From contig OX359190.1 in the NCBI GenBank assembly GCA_947172415.1, forward strand, positions 9,610,001 to 9,674,000: a DNA stretch of 64,000 bases, read 5' to 3'. Each line of letters opens with the position of its first letter. The stretch's first letter is position 1. Origin of the DNA: Chondrosia reniformis (Eukaryota; Porifera; Demospongiae; Chondrillida; Chondrillidae). This document shows, piece by piece, positions 34,923 to 53,600 of this stretch. The translations under genes were made by a program, and so were the position numbers. The notes beneath the pieces are model-generated. The model was not told the DNA's origin, did no database searches, and saw only the letters and a program-made list of their open reading frames with translations.

Positions 34923-36066
34923 GACTTCCACTATCTACATAGAAACAGTTTATTGGGAATACATATAGTGAAAATATTTGTGAGGAAAGAAGCTAGAAAG
35001 GCCTTTATATGAATTCGTAAATTTATTTAACTAAATAACCAAAAAAACAGTCAAAATCAACGAAATGTGTAATGCAGCTAGTTGGAAGATGTTATCGCAT
35101 TCTTTACGTTTCTGATATGACTTACATCTGTACGGGTGTTTAACGGATGGATACAGATCATACATATTGAAAGTCCGTAAATACCTGAATCTAAATTCAT
35201 TTAAGCGCTATCGCAGGGAAAGGAACCAGACCTTATAGTCGTCTATATGTGGCGATACTTAACCTAGTTTTATGCTGAATTCTAGTTACTACGGTCTGTA
35301 TGACGTTACTACTAGCTTATCATTATAAACTAAACGCTGGTTACTGCGTACGAAACATGCAATCCAGCTTCCAGTGACACTGACAGTCTGCGTCGCTTCC
35401 CTTTACTCACTACAGGTAAATCAGGATATATAGAGCGTCCGGCTACTGTAAACTCACTCAAGGCGTTAAGCTGTTTATTCCGAGCTCCAAAATGCTACGC
35501 TTCTCTTTACAGCCTTTTAATAGTTGTCAGACTATCCGGCAACCCTTTAAAAGGCACTCAGTCAATGACCAAAGTTGCCGATTATTAAGTGACGAGGCGA
35601 GTCAGGAAGTTAATAGGAAGTTAATAAGTAACTATCCTCCATGTCTGTAGTTAGTCTGTAGTACTGTCTATGTAATGGCGAAGATTTTTGTTGCTTCAGT
35701 TAAGCCCTTTTTCTAATCATGCAGCATGTAGTTAAAGTTTAGGGACATTATCCTTTTCTTGTATGTATATACAGTACAAGTTACAATACATATACACTTA
35801 CCAGTTTTTTACATTATAATCACAAGACTGTACACAAATTCAATTCTTTTGTTTTTATATAGAAAATGTATTCTAAATGCATGCTACCAGCTTCTGTCTA
35901 ATTAGATGGTTGTAGGATGGACATGCATGCAGCAATTGCATTAGATCTAGACATGCATGGTCTGCAGGTTATATATATTAAACACCTGAATAATGATATA
36001 GGGTATTATTATACTGAAATTCAAACAAAAAGAAATGTATCTGAGTTTTAAATTAGTGTTTCTCTG
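34923..36066. other. Intergenic region upstream of the adhesion GPCR
   Basis: No gene seen. It should hold the GPCR promoter and possible 5' UTR exon: an AG acceptor-like site (tatgtag) lies about 10 bases before the ATG. No TATA box or CpG-rich block is obvious. The right half is the 3' flank of the cpRAS-VWA gene. Confidence 0.4.
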
Positions 36067-41442
<5,376 letters not shown>

Positions 41443-42103
41443 CGCTCACAACGAGTCCTTTTCAATTTTATTTTGCGCAAACGAACTTTTGTAGTCTTGT
41501 ATTGATTTGATCTCAGACTTTCCAGTTGTTGCATTGCACTGCAAGCAACCTTTTAAGCTCTCTCTTGTTACTATAATTAGAATGATGCGTCACCGTGCTA
41601 TATTTAGCTCAGTACCATTGCTACTATTTTGGTAACATTCCCTATTTGGATTTTAATACTCCACTACAAAGGGGGGCTTTGAAGTCCCCTCATAATGGTG
41701 ACTTGCTACAGTGTATATGTACCAAAACATTAATTTTATGTTAATGTTAATGTTGTATATATTCTATATATAAAAAAATTTTCTCATCTCACTTAATTAT
41801 TAACTGTATATTTATTATAAAGTATATTTCATTAAAATTAATATTTCATAGCATAGTAAGTCAATGAACTGATTTGTGAAGTGCCTATAATAACAGTGCA
41901 CAGGTACATATTATAAATGTACTCTCCCCCAAATACGTACGTAGGTAGCTATATTACTTTCAATCTTTGTATACTACTCAATCAAATACATAATTGACTA
42001 ATGAAGGAAAACTACTAAATCAAGTTGGACCTGATAGTAATATTACAAAATGGCTGAACAGGACTATTAACGTTGGATCTGAAAGTTTTCAATGTTGAAC
42101 AGT
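41443..42103. other. Promoter side of cpRAS-VWA and 3' flank of NmrA-like gene 1
   Basis: No gene. About 41500-41700 resembles 43230-43450 upstream of NmrA-like gene 1 (shared ttgttgcattg, atcactgtgctac-like and tactccactacaaagggg-like segments). Confidence 0.45.
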
Positions 42104-42991
42104 CTATTTGAATGCTGGTGCAATCTGAGCTACATATTGCTTGAGAGATGTTGGTTTCTCTCCAGTAATCTGCTCATAAGCACTTAAATCTACTACATTA
42201 GTAGCAGGGGAACCACTGTCAAACAGCTTGAAGAGCTCCAGACCACCATCCACTTGCCACTCTGGAACACCAAATCCAAGAAAGGTCTGCTTTGCTGCTT
42301 CATAGGAGACTCTTACATACTTGTTTTTTCTTCCCAACACAGAGCTAAATTCCCTTACAACATCGTTATAGCTGTGCCTATCGCTGACAATTGTATAAGT
42401 CTTATTGTAATGATCAGAGGGATTGACCAGTATAGTTGCTGCTGCATTACCGGCATCTTGTGTAGTAACTGCAGTAAAAGGCTGTGTTGGATCCACTGGT
42501 GAGTAAATAGTTGACTGATTCTTGATGGTGTCTTTAAAGCCCCACAGGTTGTCCAGGAAGTAAGGCAGTCTTAGGAAATTATATGGAATTCCAAGCTTTG
42601 AAACTGTGCTTTCAATTTCATTGCACTGACGTCCAAATATAGTGTCCGTTAAGTCCGCAGTCGGCACTGATACGACCAAGACGAATGTCACGCCAGCAGC
42701 TTTACCTGCTTCGACCGCATTTATGGTTAACTGAACTCGTTGTTCGGCACCTGGAGTGACCACAAAAAGAGCGTGTACACCTTTCAATGTTGAGGTTAGC
42801 TCCTCCTTGTCTCCCATGTCCGCCTGAACGAGTTGGACACCCTGAAGACCCTTTAGTTTATCAGTTTTATCGGGATTACGAACTCCAGCACGGATCTCCA
42901 CTTTATTGCTGTATTTGCTGGACAGCGCTTGTATAGTTGCTGATCCGATGCTTCCACTAGCACCTACAACGAAAACAACTGGTTTAGTCAT
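42104..42991 (-). CDS. NmrA-like NAD(P)-binding protein 1
   Basis: A single open frame of 295 residues without introns. It starts MTKPVVFVVGASGSIGSATI, a Rossmann beta-alpha-beta with GxSGxxG, followed by an RAGVRNPDK dinucleotide-discriminating loop, then QADMGDKEELTSTLKGVHAL and FVVTPGAEQRV. This is the layout of NmrA-like / atypical short-chain dehydrogenases (for example NAD(P)H-dependent triphenylmethane-reductase or azoreductase relatives). A catalytic YxxxK is not evident, so it may be a redox sensor or an atypical reductase acting in the cytosol. A minus-strand TATATATAAA lies about 55 bases upstream of the ATG. It is a near-identical paralogue of the gene at 45682-46569. Lack of introns in an intron-rich neighbourhood suggests retroposition or bacterial origin (inference). 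Confidence 0.88.
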   Translation of the reverse strand: MTKPVVFVVGASGSIGSATIQALSSKYSNKVEIRAGVRNPDKTDKLKGLQGVQLVQADMGDKEELTSTLKGVHALFVVTPGAEQRVQLTINAVEAGKAAGVTFVLVVSVPTADLTDTIFGRQCNEIESTVSKLGIPYNFLRLPYFLDNLWGFKDTIKNQSTIYSPVDPTQPFTAVTTQDAGNAAATILVNPSDHYNKTYTIVSDRHSYNDVVREFSSVLGRKNKYVRVSYEAAKQTFLGFGVPEWQVDGGLELFKLFDSGSPATNVVDLSAYEQITGEKPTSLKQYVAQIAPAFK

Positions 42992-44330
42992 CGTATGCAG
43001 TTCTTGGATTATATCTTGCTGAGCAAGTGTACTCTTCTTTGGTTTATATATACTCGGTGAGATGAATCTGATGGTTGATCTGTTACGTCACAAAATTGTG
43101 ATGACTTTCGACTCCAGGGTCGAAGACATGCTCAAGTACGTAATAACGAATGCACGAATACGTCATTTCCGACTTTGGAATATGTACTCCCGTACTCTCG
43201 CTCTTCCACGAGTCTTTTCCAATTATTTTGCACGATCGAATTTGTGTATTGACTTTCCATTTGTTGCATTGTAAACTGCAAATAGTCTATACAAGTGTCT
43301 TTTCTTTTTTCTTGTTAATTACTGCATGCATACATCACTGTGCTACATCAGTTCATGTAATAATTGCTGCTACTATAATACAATCCCCATTTGTTGGCCT
43401 AATACTCTAATGCACTAGATCTAGAGCTATCTACAAAGTGGAGACAAAGGGGAGTCTGGACTTAGAGGTCGACTCCTAATTTTGAATTTGCTTTAGATGC
43501 ATAATTATTAGCCTAATAGTATAATGGTTTATGCATTGTGCATCTGTGCATGGACAAGGTGATGAAATGTCAATTTTGAAATCACCCTGCTGCCACCTTC
43601 CCCAAACAAATATATATTATTATTATAACTACATCTACCTCAATCCCTAGTGGCTTTCTACATTCTGAATTTTGCCTGTGAAGGTGATAACTGTGTCATT
43701 ACCTCTAAACTTGTTACAATAAATTCAAAAAACTTATCTTGCTCTAGGTATACTATTACTGCTATTAAATGTCACATTTCTTTGAACATTTTTCCTATCT
43801 TCAGCGTGTGTGTATCTTATATTCAATTACCACTCAAGTGTTACTTGTCTGTAAACCATGATAATGATTTTGAAGCCATGATAGAGGACTGGGCGAGTTG
43901 GTTTGTGAATCTCACCGTGAATATATCTAATCCATTTTCTTACAGATAAGCTTGACATCAATGTTAAGATAAAATACAACTAGAATAGATTGTTTTTCCT
44001 ACATTATTACTTTGGAAACTTATGAGTTTTGTAATAATTCCCAGCAGCCTCTTGCATGGGCCTAACTCTAACTAATTTTAAATTTACAATTCACAAACCT
44101 CTGCTTCTGTTCATCGCTTTAATCGTTTTACAGATTTATTAACTGGTTAGCGTGTGATTAAGAAAAGCTTCGGAGAGATTCGACAGACGACTCCTTTATG
44201 CATCACAAATTGTAAAGTTCTCAAATTCATAAGGGATTGCGATGAAAATCCTTCTCGCGACTTTCTTCAATGCACTTCGCCAGCCATTTTGCATCTTATT
44301 GCGAAAGTGGTGTGAAACTATAATTTAGGC
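42992..44330. other. Spacer upstream of NmrA-like gene 1
   Basis: No gene supported. The stretch at about 43625-43680 (aactacatctacctcaatcc...ggctttctacattctgaatt) recurs at about 45525-45570, a trace of the tandem duplication. The frame at 43650-43949 has no start context or partner exon. Confidence 0.45.
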
Positions 44331-45085
44331 TGACGTCACCCTAAACACGTGACCGGAAATTCCTAATAAGGAGTTTGCGCGGGAACAATGGAATGCAGCC
44401 ATATAAAAGATGGCGAGGTGTGAACTTTTTTCAGTTTACCCCCAGTGGCTTACTTGACGCGTGAGATTGCTAAAGTTTCTGTGCCTGACGGTGGTCTTTC
44501 CTTATCCCGAGTAGTCCTGTTCGGAGCGCTAGACAAGTAGACCCAGGATTCCCCTCGGCTCCGCCAGCGAGCTGAGAATGCGGCCTGGTGTCACGTTGGA
44601 TATGCAATCTGATCAGGAACTCAGTGGGAGGGTTGGTGCTTGGGATTGGTCCTCACTAGCTCTGGCTTCGGCTGGGGTCTGACGGCACGGAGATTGAGGT
44701 AATCGCGTAACTATGTAAGTTGAAGTCGGTTGTCGACACCTGATTTGGGCAGTTGTTTCGCCAGTCCCCACTTCAAGGACGTCATCCGATCCTGAGGAGT
44801 TAAAGGTGTGGCAACACACTGATTCTCATCGGGGCAGTTTGCGGTTCGGGAGGGTCGGACTTGGCATAGGCTGAAAGTGAGGCTAACGCCGATCGATTCC
44901 TATGTCATGGCTAGTAACTCCATGAGTGCAGATTACTGCGCAGTTACAGCTTCTGTTACACAATAGTTAGTGTCAACGCTGTGGGGTGGGGCACGATGTA
45001 CTTTCACCTCCTCGTGGTGTGCCCTGGGACAGCTCTACTTGAGTTGTGCTGAGAGAAGTACATGACCACTTTCAAGATCTTTTTT
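44331..45085 (+). ncRNA. Candidate structured non-coding RNA unit with compact promoter
   Basis: The promoter holds TGACGTCA (44331-44338), CACGTG (44346-44351), CCGGAAAT (44353-44360), an E2F-like TTTGCGCGGGAA (44374-44385) and TATAAAA (44402-44408). Downstream lie about 650 bases, visibly richer in G+C than the surroundings, with no long frame. Predicted hairpins: 44554-44561 with 44569-44576 (one mismatch); 44660-44666 with 44671-44677, closing a cUUCGg tetraloop; 44720-44726 with 44770-44776; 44989-44994 with 45019-45024. A T6 run stands at 45080-45085. I do not recognise it as RNase P/MRP, SRP, 7SK or telomerase RNA. It could also be a 5' leader exon. Confidence 0.4.
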
Positions 45086-45681
45086 CTCAAGTTAAGTCAC
45101 ATAGGTATAATTGCATCATTATATATTTCATTTTTTGCTTATCATCATAGCCTTTGCACAGCTCAGTGCAATTTACTTGTATATTTCATGTACAGTATTT
45201 TCATTCTGTAGGATATGGAGGAGCTGTTGTGTCTTGAACTATTTTTGTGAAATGCGTATGATATTATGCAGAAGTTGTTGTTCATTTGACAGTGCCAATT
45301 AAGTTTCTGTAACTTTTAATCTGTAATAATTTAAAAATTTAAACTCGTAAAGTTTCGGAAAATATGATACTATTACATTAAAAATTATTATTATACAGTG
45401 AATAGGCCTATTTCATTAAAAAAAATATGTACCTGTGTACTATTGTTATAGGCACTCCACAAATCAATGCATGGACTAACTATGCTATGAAATAATTAAT
45501 TATTCATTATAATATTATTATTATAACTACATCTACCTCAATCCCTAGCGGCTTTCTACATTCTGAATTTGAACTTAGCTTCAATCTTTTGAATTTATAC
45601 AAAATTACAAATCAATGGCTATAATAATGAACATGAATATTAATGTCTGAAATAATCTGAAAGTTTTGAATGTTGAACAGT

Positions 45682-46569
45682 CTATTTGAATGCTGGTGCA
45701 ATCTGAGCTACATATTGCTTGAGAGATATTGGTTTCTCTCCAGTAATCTGCTGATAAGCACTCATATCCGCCACCTGAACAACAGGGGAACCACTGTCAA
45801 ACAGCTTGAAAAACTCAAAAAGACCATCCACTTGCCACTCTGGCCTACCGAATCCAAGAAAGGTCTGCTTTGCTGCTTCATAGGAGACTCTTACAAATTT
45901 GATTTCTCTTCCCAACACAGAGCTAAATTCCCTTACAACATCGTTATAACTGTGCCTATCACTTGCAATCACGTATGCCTTATTGTAATGATCAGAGGGA
46001 TTGACCAGTATAGTTGCTGCTGCATTACCGGCATCTTGTGTAGCAACTGCAGCGAAAGGCTTTGTTGGATCCATTGGAGAGTAAATAGTTGACTGATTCT
46101 TGATGGTGTCTTTAAAACCCCACAGGTTGTCCATGAAGAAAGGCAGTCTCAGGAAACTATATGGAATTCCAAGCTTGGGAACTGTGCTTTCAATTTTATA
46201 GAGCTGACGTCCAAGTATAGTGTCCGTTAAGCCCTCAGTCTGTCCTGTTATGACCAAGACGAATGTCACGCCAGCAGCTTTACCTGCTTCGACCGCATTT
46301 ATGGTTAACTGAACTCGTTGTTCGGCACCTGGAGTGACCACAAAAAGAGCGTGTACACCTTTCAGTGTTGAGGTTAGCTTCTCCTTGTCTCCCATGTCCG
46401 CCTGAACGAGTTGGACACCCTGAAGACCCTTTAGTTTATCAGCTTTATCGGGATTACGAACTCCAGCACGGATCTCCACTTTATTGCTGTATTTGCTGGA
46501 CAGCGCTTGTATAGTTGCTGATCCGATGCTTCCACTAGCGCCTAAAACGAAAACAACTGGTTTAGCCAT
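45682..46569 (-). CDS. NmrA-like NAD(P)-binding protein 2
   Basis: An intronless frame of 295 residues, aligned without gaps to the paralogue at 42104-42991. The N-terminal half is almost unchanged (GASGSIGSATIQALSSKY); most replacements are in the middle (VITGQTEGLTDTILGRQLYK against VVSVPTADLTDTIFGRQCNE) and near DSGSP, where substrate contacts would lie (inference). A TATAAAT box is seen about 85 bases upstream on the minus strand. The 3' end sequence ctgaaagttttgaatgttga is shared, so the duplication includes the UTR. Confidence 0.88.
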   Translation of the reverse strand: MAKPVVFVLGASGSIGSATIQALSSKYSNKVEIRAGVRNPDKADKLKGLQGVQLVQADMGDKEKLTSTLKGVHALFVVTPGAEQRVQLTINAVEAGKAAGVTFVLVITGQTEGLTDTILGRQLYKIESTVPKLGIPYSFLRLPFFMDNLWGFKDTIKNQSTIYSPMDPTKPFAAVATQDAGNAAATILVNPSDHYNKAYVIASDRHSYNDVVREFSSVLGREIKFVRVSYEAAKQTFLGFGRPEWQVDGLFEFFKLFDSGSPVVQVADMSAYQQITGEKPISLKQYVAQIAPAFK

Positions 46570-47672
46570 CGTATGCAGTTCTTGGATTATCTTGAGTTCT
46601 TATTTTGTTATCCTCCTTCTGAAGTACAAGTTGATGTGATCGCTCGGAGAGGATAATTTATACCATTATTGTGGCTGATACGACACGTCACAAAACTATG
46701 GTCACGTGCAGACAATCGTCATAGGTAGGAAGTCACGTTCAAGGGCAATGTATATACGTATGGCATAAATATGTCACACGTAAAATGGATTTTATTCTAA
46801 CTTCCGGTAGTTACGTTCATATCATAATACTCATTTATACAATAGTATTGGCAGGATTTGTGTCTAAGCATGCATTAATTGAATAGCAACTTCTTTGAGG
46901 ATTACATTGCCTTCTTGTTATTTGTCTAGAAATAAGAATTACAGTTCTCTATACTGCATGGGAAGATATATATATAGGCATAGCAAACTTAATTTACTGT
47001 AATCTACATTGTATACCTTTGTAGCTATCATTTGTTATGTGTATGCAATTGTCAATAAGCTTAGCAAGTGAGGCTTTGGTATATGTGTTGCCATGGCTTT
47101 TTGGCTACTGTAAACTGGATATATTAGGCAATAGTACTTCGTGTAGGTAACCATGGTGATAGCTGTGTCATTGACCCATGCAACTCTAAAGTTATATAGA
47201 AAAAAAAGAAAATTTAATTTGTTACAATAAATTATTACATTCAAACATGAAAATTCTTAAAGTATGCAAATGGATGCATATATGTGGTGGGTTGTACAGT
47301 TGTTTCAGTGGGTGTGGCATGTGATTGTTCTGGTGGGTTGACCTAATTGGTCAGTGCTTGTGATGATGTTGGAGAAAGTATTTCTGCCTTGATAACAATG
47401 TGTGTGCTGCTAGGAGAGCTAATGGTATGCATATCATAAGAAGAATCATATTAACACAATTTATAAACCCTACATACATATATTGTACAGTACACATAAC
47501 ATTGAGTTTCATTCACTGGAAGAGGATACAGTTTTCTTCTCTTTCTCCTTTTCGCTGCACTCATGAGGCATGCAGGAACTCTGTCCTTTATTAGTCACCA
47601 TGAATATCAGTTTTGATCAATATTTTATGTGATTCATGTAACTCGTGTAAGATAACAATACATAACTTTCTA
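46570..47672. other. Promoter side of NmrA-like gene 2 and intergenic sequence
   Basis: It holds the inverted copy of the dispersed repeat at 3560-3775 (here 47060-47280). No gene seen. Confidence 0.45.
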
Positions 47673-50600
47673 TTAACCATAATAGGTAATAGGAACATAC
47701 TCAGTGCTTCGAACTGTGGCCCATTTCTTCTTTTCTGGTTTGTATTTCATTTTTCTAATTCTTCTCTTTCTTCTGGTAATATAACATCCAATCACTAAAA
47801 TAGAAATGCTGATAATTGCGAGCAGGATTATCACTCCAATAATACTGAAAAGGATTGGCATATTCTCTGCAAATCAAAGGAAAGATTCATCCATAAATTA
47901 ATTAATCAATCTAATGTATAAAAAATACATATGTAAATATACTCCATGTATTATATATACCTGCTCTAGTCCACCATTCAATATCAGCTGCCGTGTAGAT
48001 TCTTGTAGCATTTGGATCAGCAAGGCACTCATATCCTCCCAAATTGTTAACACATATGTGCTCACATCCTCCATTGTCCATCAAACATTCGTCAATATCT
48101 AATTAAAAGATATAAGATACATATTACATATACACACCTATAGAGAGCTGTATAGAGCTAAGTACACTAAATGAATGGTACAAAGTTATTAGTTGATAGC
48201 TTAAACCACAACCATTTATTTTCTGGTTCGTAATTGCACTATAATCATACCTATACATTGATAACCATTCCGGTGTAAGCTATATCCTTCTATACAGCTA
48301 CAGGAGTATCCACCAGCTGTATTTAAACAGGTCTGGTTGCATCGGTTGCTATGGCTACTCTTGCATTCATTTATATCTAGAAAAATGTAACAATTGTAAT
48401 TCCAGATGTATTCATGGAAAATTCAAATTATTTAGCAAGTTTATATGAGCCCTACACAATATAATACAAGTAGAAACCTGTAGACATTTCTAACTGCCCT
48501 TGGACTGTAATACTTTGTATATTGACTATATACCTTCACATCTCATAGTTCTAAGGTTCAAGTGGTACCCTTTCGGACATTCACATTCGGTGGTGGTTCC
48601 TGAGGATCTGACAGTGAAGCTACCACTGGGACATACACACTTGTAGGAGCCTGCTTGGTTGACACAGATGTGACTGCATTTCCCATTATTGACTTTACAT
48701 TCATTGATATCTATAAACATACATTGAAACATTAGGTGAGAGTAGATACTATATTATATAGCCTTCCAGATACATAAACCTATATAGCATTAAATGCGTT
48801 TTTTCTTTTTTTTTCTTTTTTAATTGCAGTAATATACCTTCACAAATTCTTCCATTTCCCTGCAAAATGTGTCCTCTTGGACAAGAACAGTTGTGAAATC
48901 CCTCACTGTTGCGACAGATATGGGAACACCCTCCATTGTTATCCTGACACTCATCGATGTCTAATAAACATTTGAATAAAAGCAGAATATATAAATAAAC
49001 AGTATATAGTCAAATTCGTGACATCTCTCTGTATATGCCAGGTGGATGTGTTCTTACCCATACAACGAGGTCCATTGGAAGTAAAACCATTTCTACACCT
49101 ACATAAATGGGTTCCAAGTAGGTTAACACACTCGTGATCACAGTCACCATTCTCTGAAGCACATTCATCAATATCTATAACAAACAGAATGTAACAGCAG
49201 CATGGCTGACTGAAATGTGCTGCCATGTGGACATATGGAACCCTATTGATCATTTGAATGACGAATAATATAGTAATATCGTTTAAGGTATGGGTAGGTC
49301 TGTGTATACTAACCAGAGCATGATCTTCCATTTTCTTCTAGCTGGTATCCAGTGTTGCAGCTGCAAGTGAATCCATCTGGTCTGTTTAGACAATTGTGTT
49401 GGCATTTAGGGGATAACCCACAATGATCAAATTCTATTGGATAATGTAGTACTGTATTTATCTACCTTTACAATCATTAGTGCACACTAGGTCAGTAGGA
49501 TATACTGCTTGTAGGTATGATTATATAAAGCTAAAATGATTACATACCTCGACAGGTTCTCCTATTATGCAAGAGCTGTAATCCTTCAGGGCAGGAACAT
49601 TCGTAAGACCCTTCAGTGTTGCGACACCTGTGTGAACAGCCTCCATTGTTTAGTTCACACTCATTTATATCTACAGGAAGTATATTATGCAATACATGTA
49701 CACGTATCTTCTTCCCGGGAAACATATTCCCAGTAAACTTTTGAATATAACATAATTTATATAGAAACATGTTATCAATTAATGCTGTATAATTGTTATG
49801 AAATGCTGGATTGTATACAAAGGTACACAATTTAAAAGTATCTCTTATAGGTAGACAATACATATATACACATATCTACATGTATATGAAATGACCTGGA
49901 TTATATTTGTTGTGTTCCTAATCGGAATGGAGTGTCATTAACAGAAGTATAAACAGAAATTGAAAGTTTTGACCCAGAGGTCTTCTTTACATTAGCAATA
50001 GCTGTTTAGTGATTCTTGTATATATACATAGTAACGTACCTATACATGTGTGTGCATTATCATCATCCAGTTCATAACCAATGTTGCATCTGCAGTTGTA
50101 TGAGCCTATGCTGTCCACACACAACTGACTGCATCCTCCATTGTTATCCTGACACTCATCAACATCTGCAGGAACACCAGTTTACGTAATAATAATTGAG
50201 TAGAGATCATCGCTATTGCTACGCTACCAGTACATAATGACCAGCTCATCAGAGTTCAAAAAGTATAAGAATATATAGCATGATATTTCAGGACTTGATT
50301 GAAACAACCAGTTTCAAGAAAGATGACCAGTTACATGTATAGAGTTTTCGCTATATATATTAATAGCCTTATTCCTATATCACTAAAGTATCATACAGGA
50401 GGTTGTAGTATTTGTGCAGGATAAATAATTGCTACACTCACTCAAACAAGCATGTCTGTCCTCTGCTAGCTCATAGCCACTATTACAGTCACACTGGTAG
50501 CTACCTGGTAGGTCTTTACACTTTTGGGCGCAACCACCATTTTCATCTAAACATTCTAGTACATCTATTAATCAGAAACAAGACAAATGTGGAGAGAATG

Positions 50601-53600
50601 TGAGAATTAAGAATGTGGGCATATCACATGTTTATGTCTACATGTGCCATAATAATTGGCATGTTGGTATGTAATATGGTAAAACACCTTTTTCTATAAT
50701 GACATAACCAAAAGTATATACTTCTATATACGGATGCATGTGTAAGCATGTATATAATCTAGGTTATATACAGGTGTAAAGAGAGCTTTTTTCTTGCTTT
50801 CCTTGTGGCTAAGAGATGTTTTCATGCTTACCAAAACAGGTCCTCAAATCTGGAGCTAGGTCAAAGCCAGATTGACACGAACAGTTGTAGGATCCATCGG
50901 TATTGAGGCATGAATGGTTGCAGCGATGAGTTCCAGTTAAACACTCATCAATGTCTAATGAAAAAATCATTATTTATGAATTATAAAAGCACAAAATTAC
51001 TTAAAAAGTGAATTATCTCACCTTTGCAAGTCTTTTTGTCACCATTCAAAGTATATCCATAGCGACAGCTGCAGGCAAAAGATCCCGCCTTGTTTTGACA
51101 GTTGTGGTCACACCCTCCATTATCAGACAAACACTCGTTAATATCTGTGGAACATTCACACAATACATTGCTTACAGTGCTCTATAAACATAAATATATA
51201 TACAAACTTCAACAGTACGAGTTGTATGGAACAGTACATAGTATTTTTTTACTTTTAAAACAACTAATTATAACATCAAAGGTATATACATGTATGTATA
51301 GAGCGAAGCAGAAGAAGGAAGAAAAGAAAAGACTCCTGTATCTTCATCCAAAGCTCTCTCCAAGTTTAATTCCCTATAGGCTTTTTACAGAGTAGGCATA
51401 GCATGTACGAAAATGGTGTATTATATTTTTCATGTGTAATATTTTCATGTTCTCTTATTTAATAGTCTTACCGTCACACTTGTTAGTGGTCGAGTTCATT
51501 TTGTAGCCATTGTAACAGTCACACCTGTATGACTTCCGTGTGTTAATACACATTTGATGACATCCACCATTATTTTCAAAACACTCATTAATATCTGTGA
51601 TAAAAAAGGAGTCAACGTTTCACATAAAATATGTATATATGTACATACAAAGGAATTCTAAATCAATTAAACGTTAGATTAATCATGTAAACATGTAAAC
51701 GTGAATACATCTGTTACCATGGCAAAATTTAATACTTTTATTCTAGTTACAGTGATAATTTTAGCTGTGATTGTTCTCTTATTCATCTTCCTGCCTTGTC
51801 AGGGAATTTGGTTTTAAAAGGTCATTTTAATTTGTTCTTAATCCAAACAGGGATTGCTTTCTTTGAAGTTTCAAATTGATAATATCTTCAAGCAATCACT
51901 TAAACTAAATCTTTGCCAATGAAACTGGATATGATTGGAATATCAATTTAAGGAATTTACAGATATCGTGTATAAAGTTATTATACTACATACAGTATAT
52001 AGGCAAAATCAAGTCACAGTTATACAATTAGAGAAATATACTCAGACATGTGTTGTCTGTTAAAACACAATGTCACGTTAAGCATGCATGCGTTGGCTCT
52101 CAATACTGTAAATAATACAGTACAGTTTTATATGTATTATGCATATAGTAGGCCAGTAGGGGTCTACAAGTCTTGCCCATCATTAACCCAATTATCCAGC
52201 TTAAATAAGGTTTAAAGTTTCTAGCCAGTCAGTAGTGGGAAATTAATTATATAAATAATGATATGAGAATTGAGAAGGATGCACATTTACAAACTTATCA
52301 TACATATATATTATACTGCCATATATAGATCCTACTGTATATATATATATACAACTGCATAATAATAAATACATTCAATTTGTAAATTAACATACTTATT
52401 TCACTCAGATCGAAAATAAATTTTCCCGGGATTCCTACATTGCTCATCTGGTCAATATCTGATATGTTTTCAGTGTGGGATCCATTGATATTTAAGAAAT
52501 GGTGTCCATCTCCTAGATCATATCCGGCCACAGCATAAAAATTGTACTGATCAACATACTCATTTGACTTAAGACCCGCACTGTCACGTCCACCATACCA
52601 GGAACGAGTCCAATTCATCCCATTGTTCAAGTAGTTAAATATGGCAATTGACACGCTTCCGTTTGTCATAAAAACACATTGAAACCTGTTAAGCTGAAAT
52701 GGAATGGAATGGAAGTCAAATTAAATTAATGCATGTACAGAAAAGAGTCCATTAATTATGTGGTTGGTATTTCAATCAATGTATCTAATAAATCAGTATA
52801 TACATAAATCTATATGTTCATGATCAGTTATATATACAGAACATATATAGCTAAAATGATTCAATATATTCATATATATACGTATATGTGATGCATGATA
52901 AAACTGGCACACATGAAGCTAGACCGCTGTCTGCTAAATAAATTAAAAGTGAACACATTTTATCAGCACCTATATTAAATCAATTATAACTAATCCATGA
53001 TTTTATATAGTGTTACAAACATGAAAGAATTAAGTATTACAATCAAAAGAGTACTGCAACACTATACTGTATATACTGCAAGTACAATACATAATATATA
53101 TGCTGCATCATGTATTCATACAATACACATTAGATTCTAATTAAGGCCTTCATCCATGTATATCCATTTTATCCAGAATTTCCATGACACACATAGCTCT
53201 CCGTGTATATACCTTTATTTCTCTGCAATTTTTCCGCTTGCTGCAATAAGGAGAGACGTCTTCCCAATCTGCCACAAACACCCAAGAGGGTTGATAACCT
53301 GCGTAATCCGGGAAATGAGCAGACACCTCATTTGATGCTTTTGATAAAATGGGTCCATCTCTAGTCCTGTTAAAATATGCATTTCGAGGGTTGTAGTATC
53401 TTTGCCGAACTAATCCCCCGATCTCTGCATTTACATCAGCAAAGAAAGGAGCTAAAAGAGGTAATGCTGTCAAATGAGTGTGTTCACTTGTCAGGGAGGA
53501 GAGAGGAAAGGGGAAAGGTGTCCAGGCTTGGGAAAGTGCTCCTCCAAAAGTAATTAATCCATTGGTATTTACCTAACCAGCACAGGATATGTATATGTAA

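Noticed and set aside
43650-43949. 99-codon plus-strand open frame
   Set aside because: Part of it is repeated near 45530 without an open frame; no splice or homology support.
44331-45085. Telomerase RNA or RNase P/MRP RNA
   Set aside because: No CTAACCCTA-like template and no convincing conserved cores; left as an unassigned RNA candidate.
44400-45085. Pol III transcription of the RNA candidate
   Set aside because: A T6 run stands about 20 bases after the TATA box and would end transcription early; Pol II is more likely.
47060-47280. Further C-terminal exon of the NIDO/EGF gene
   Set aside because: The gene already has a stop at 47673, and this block is an inverted copy of the repeat at 3560-3775.
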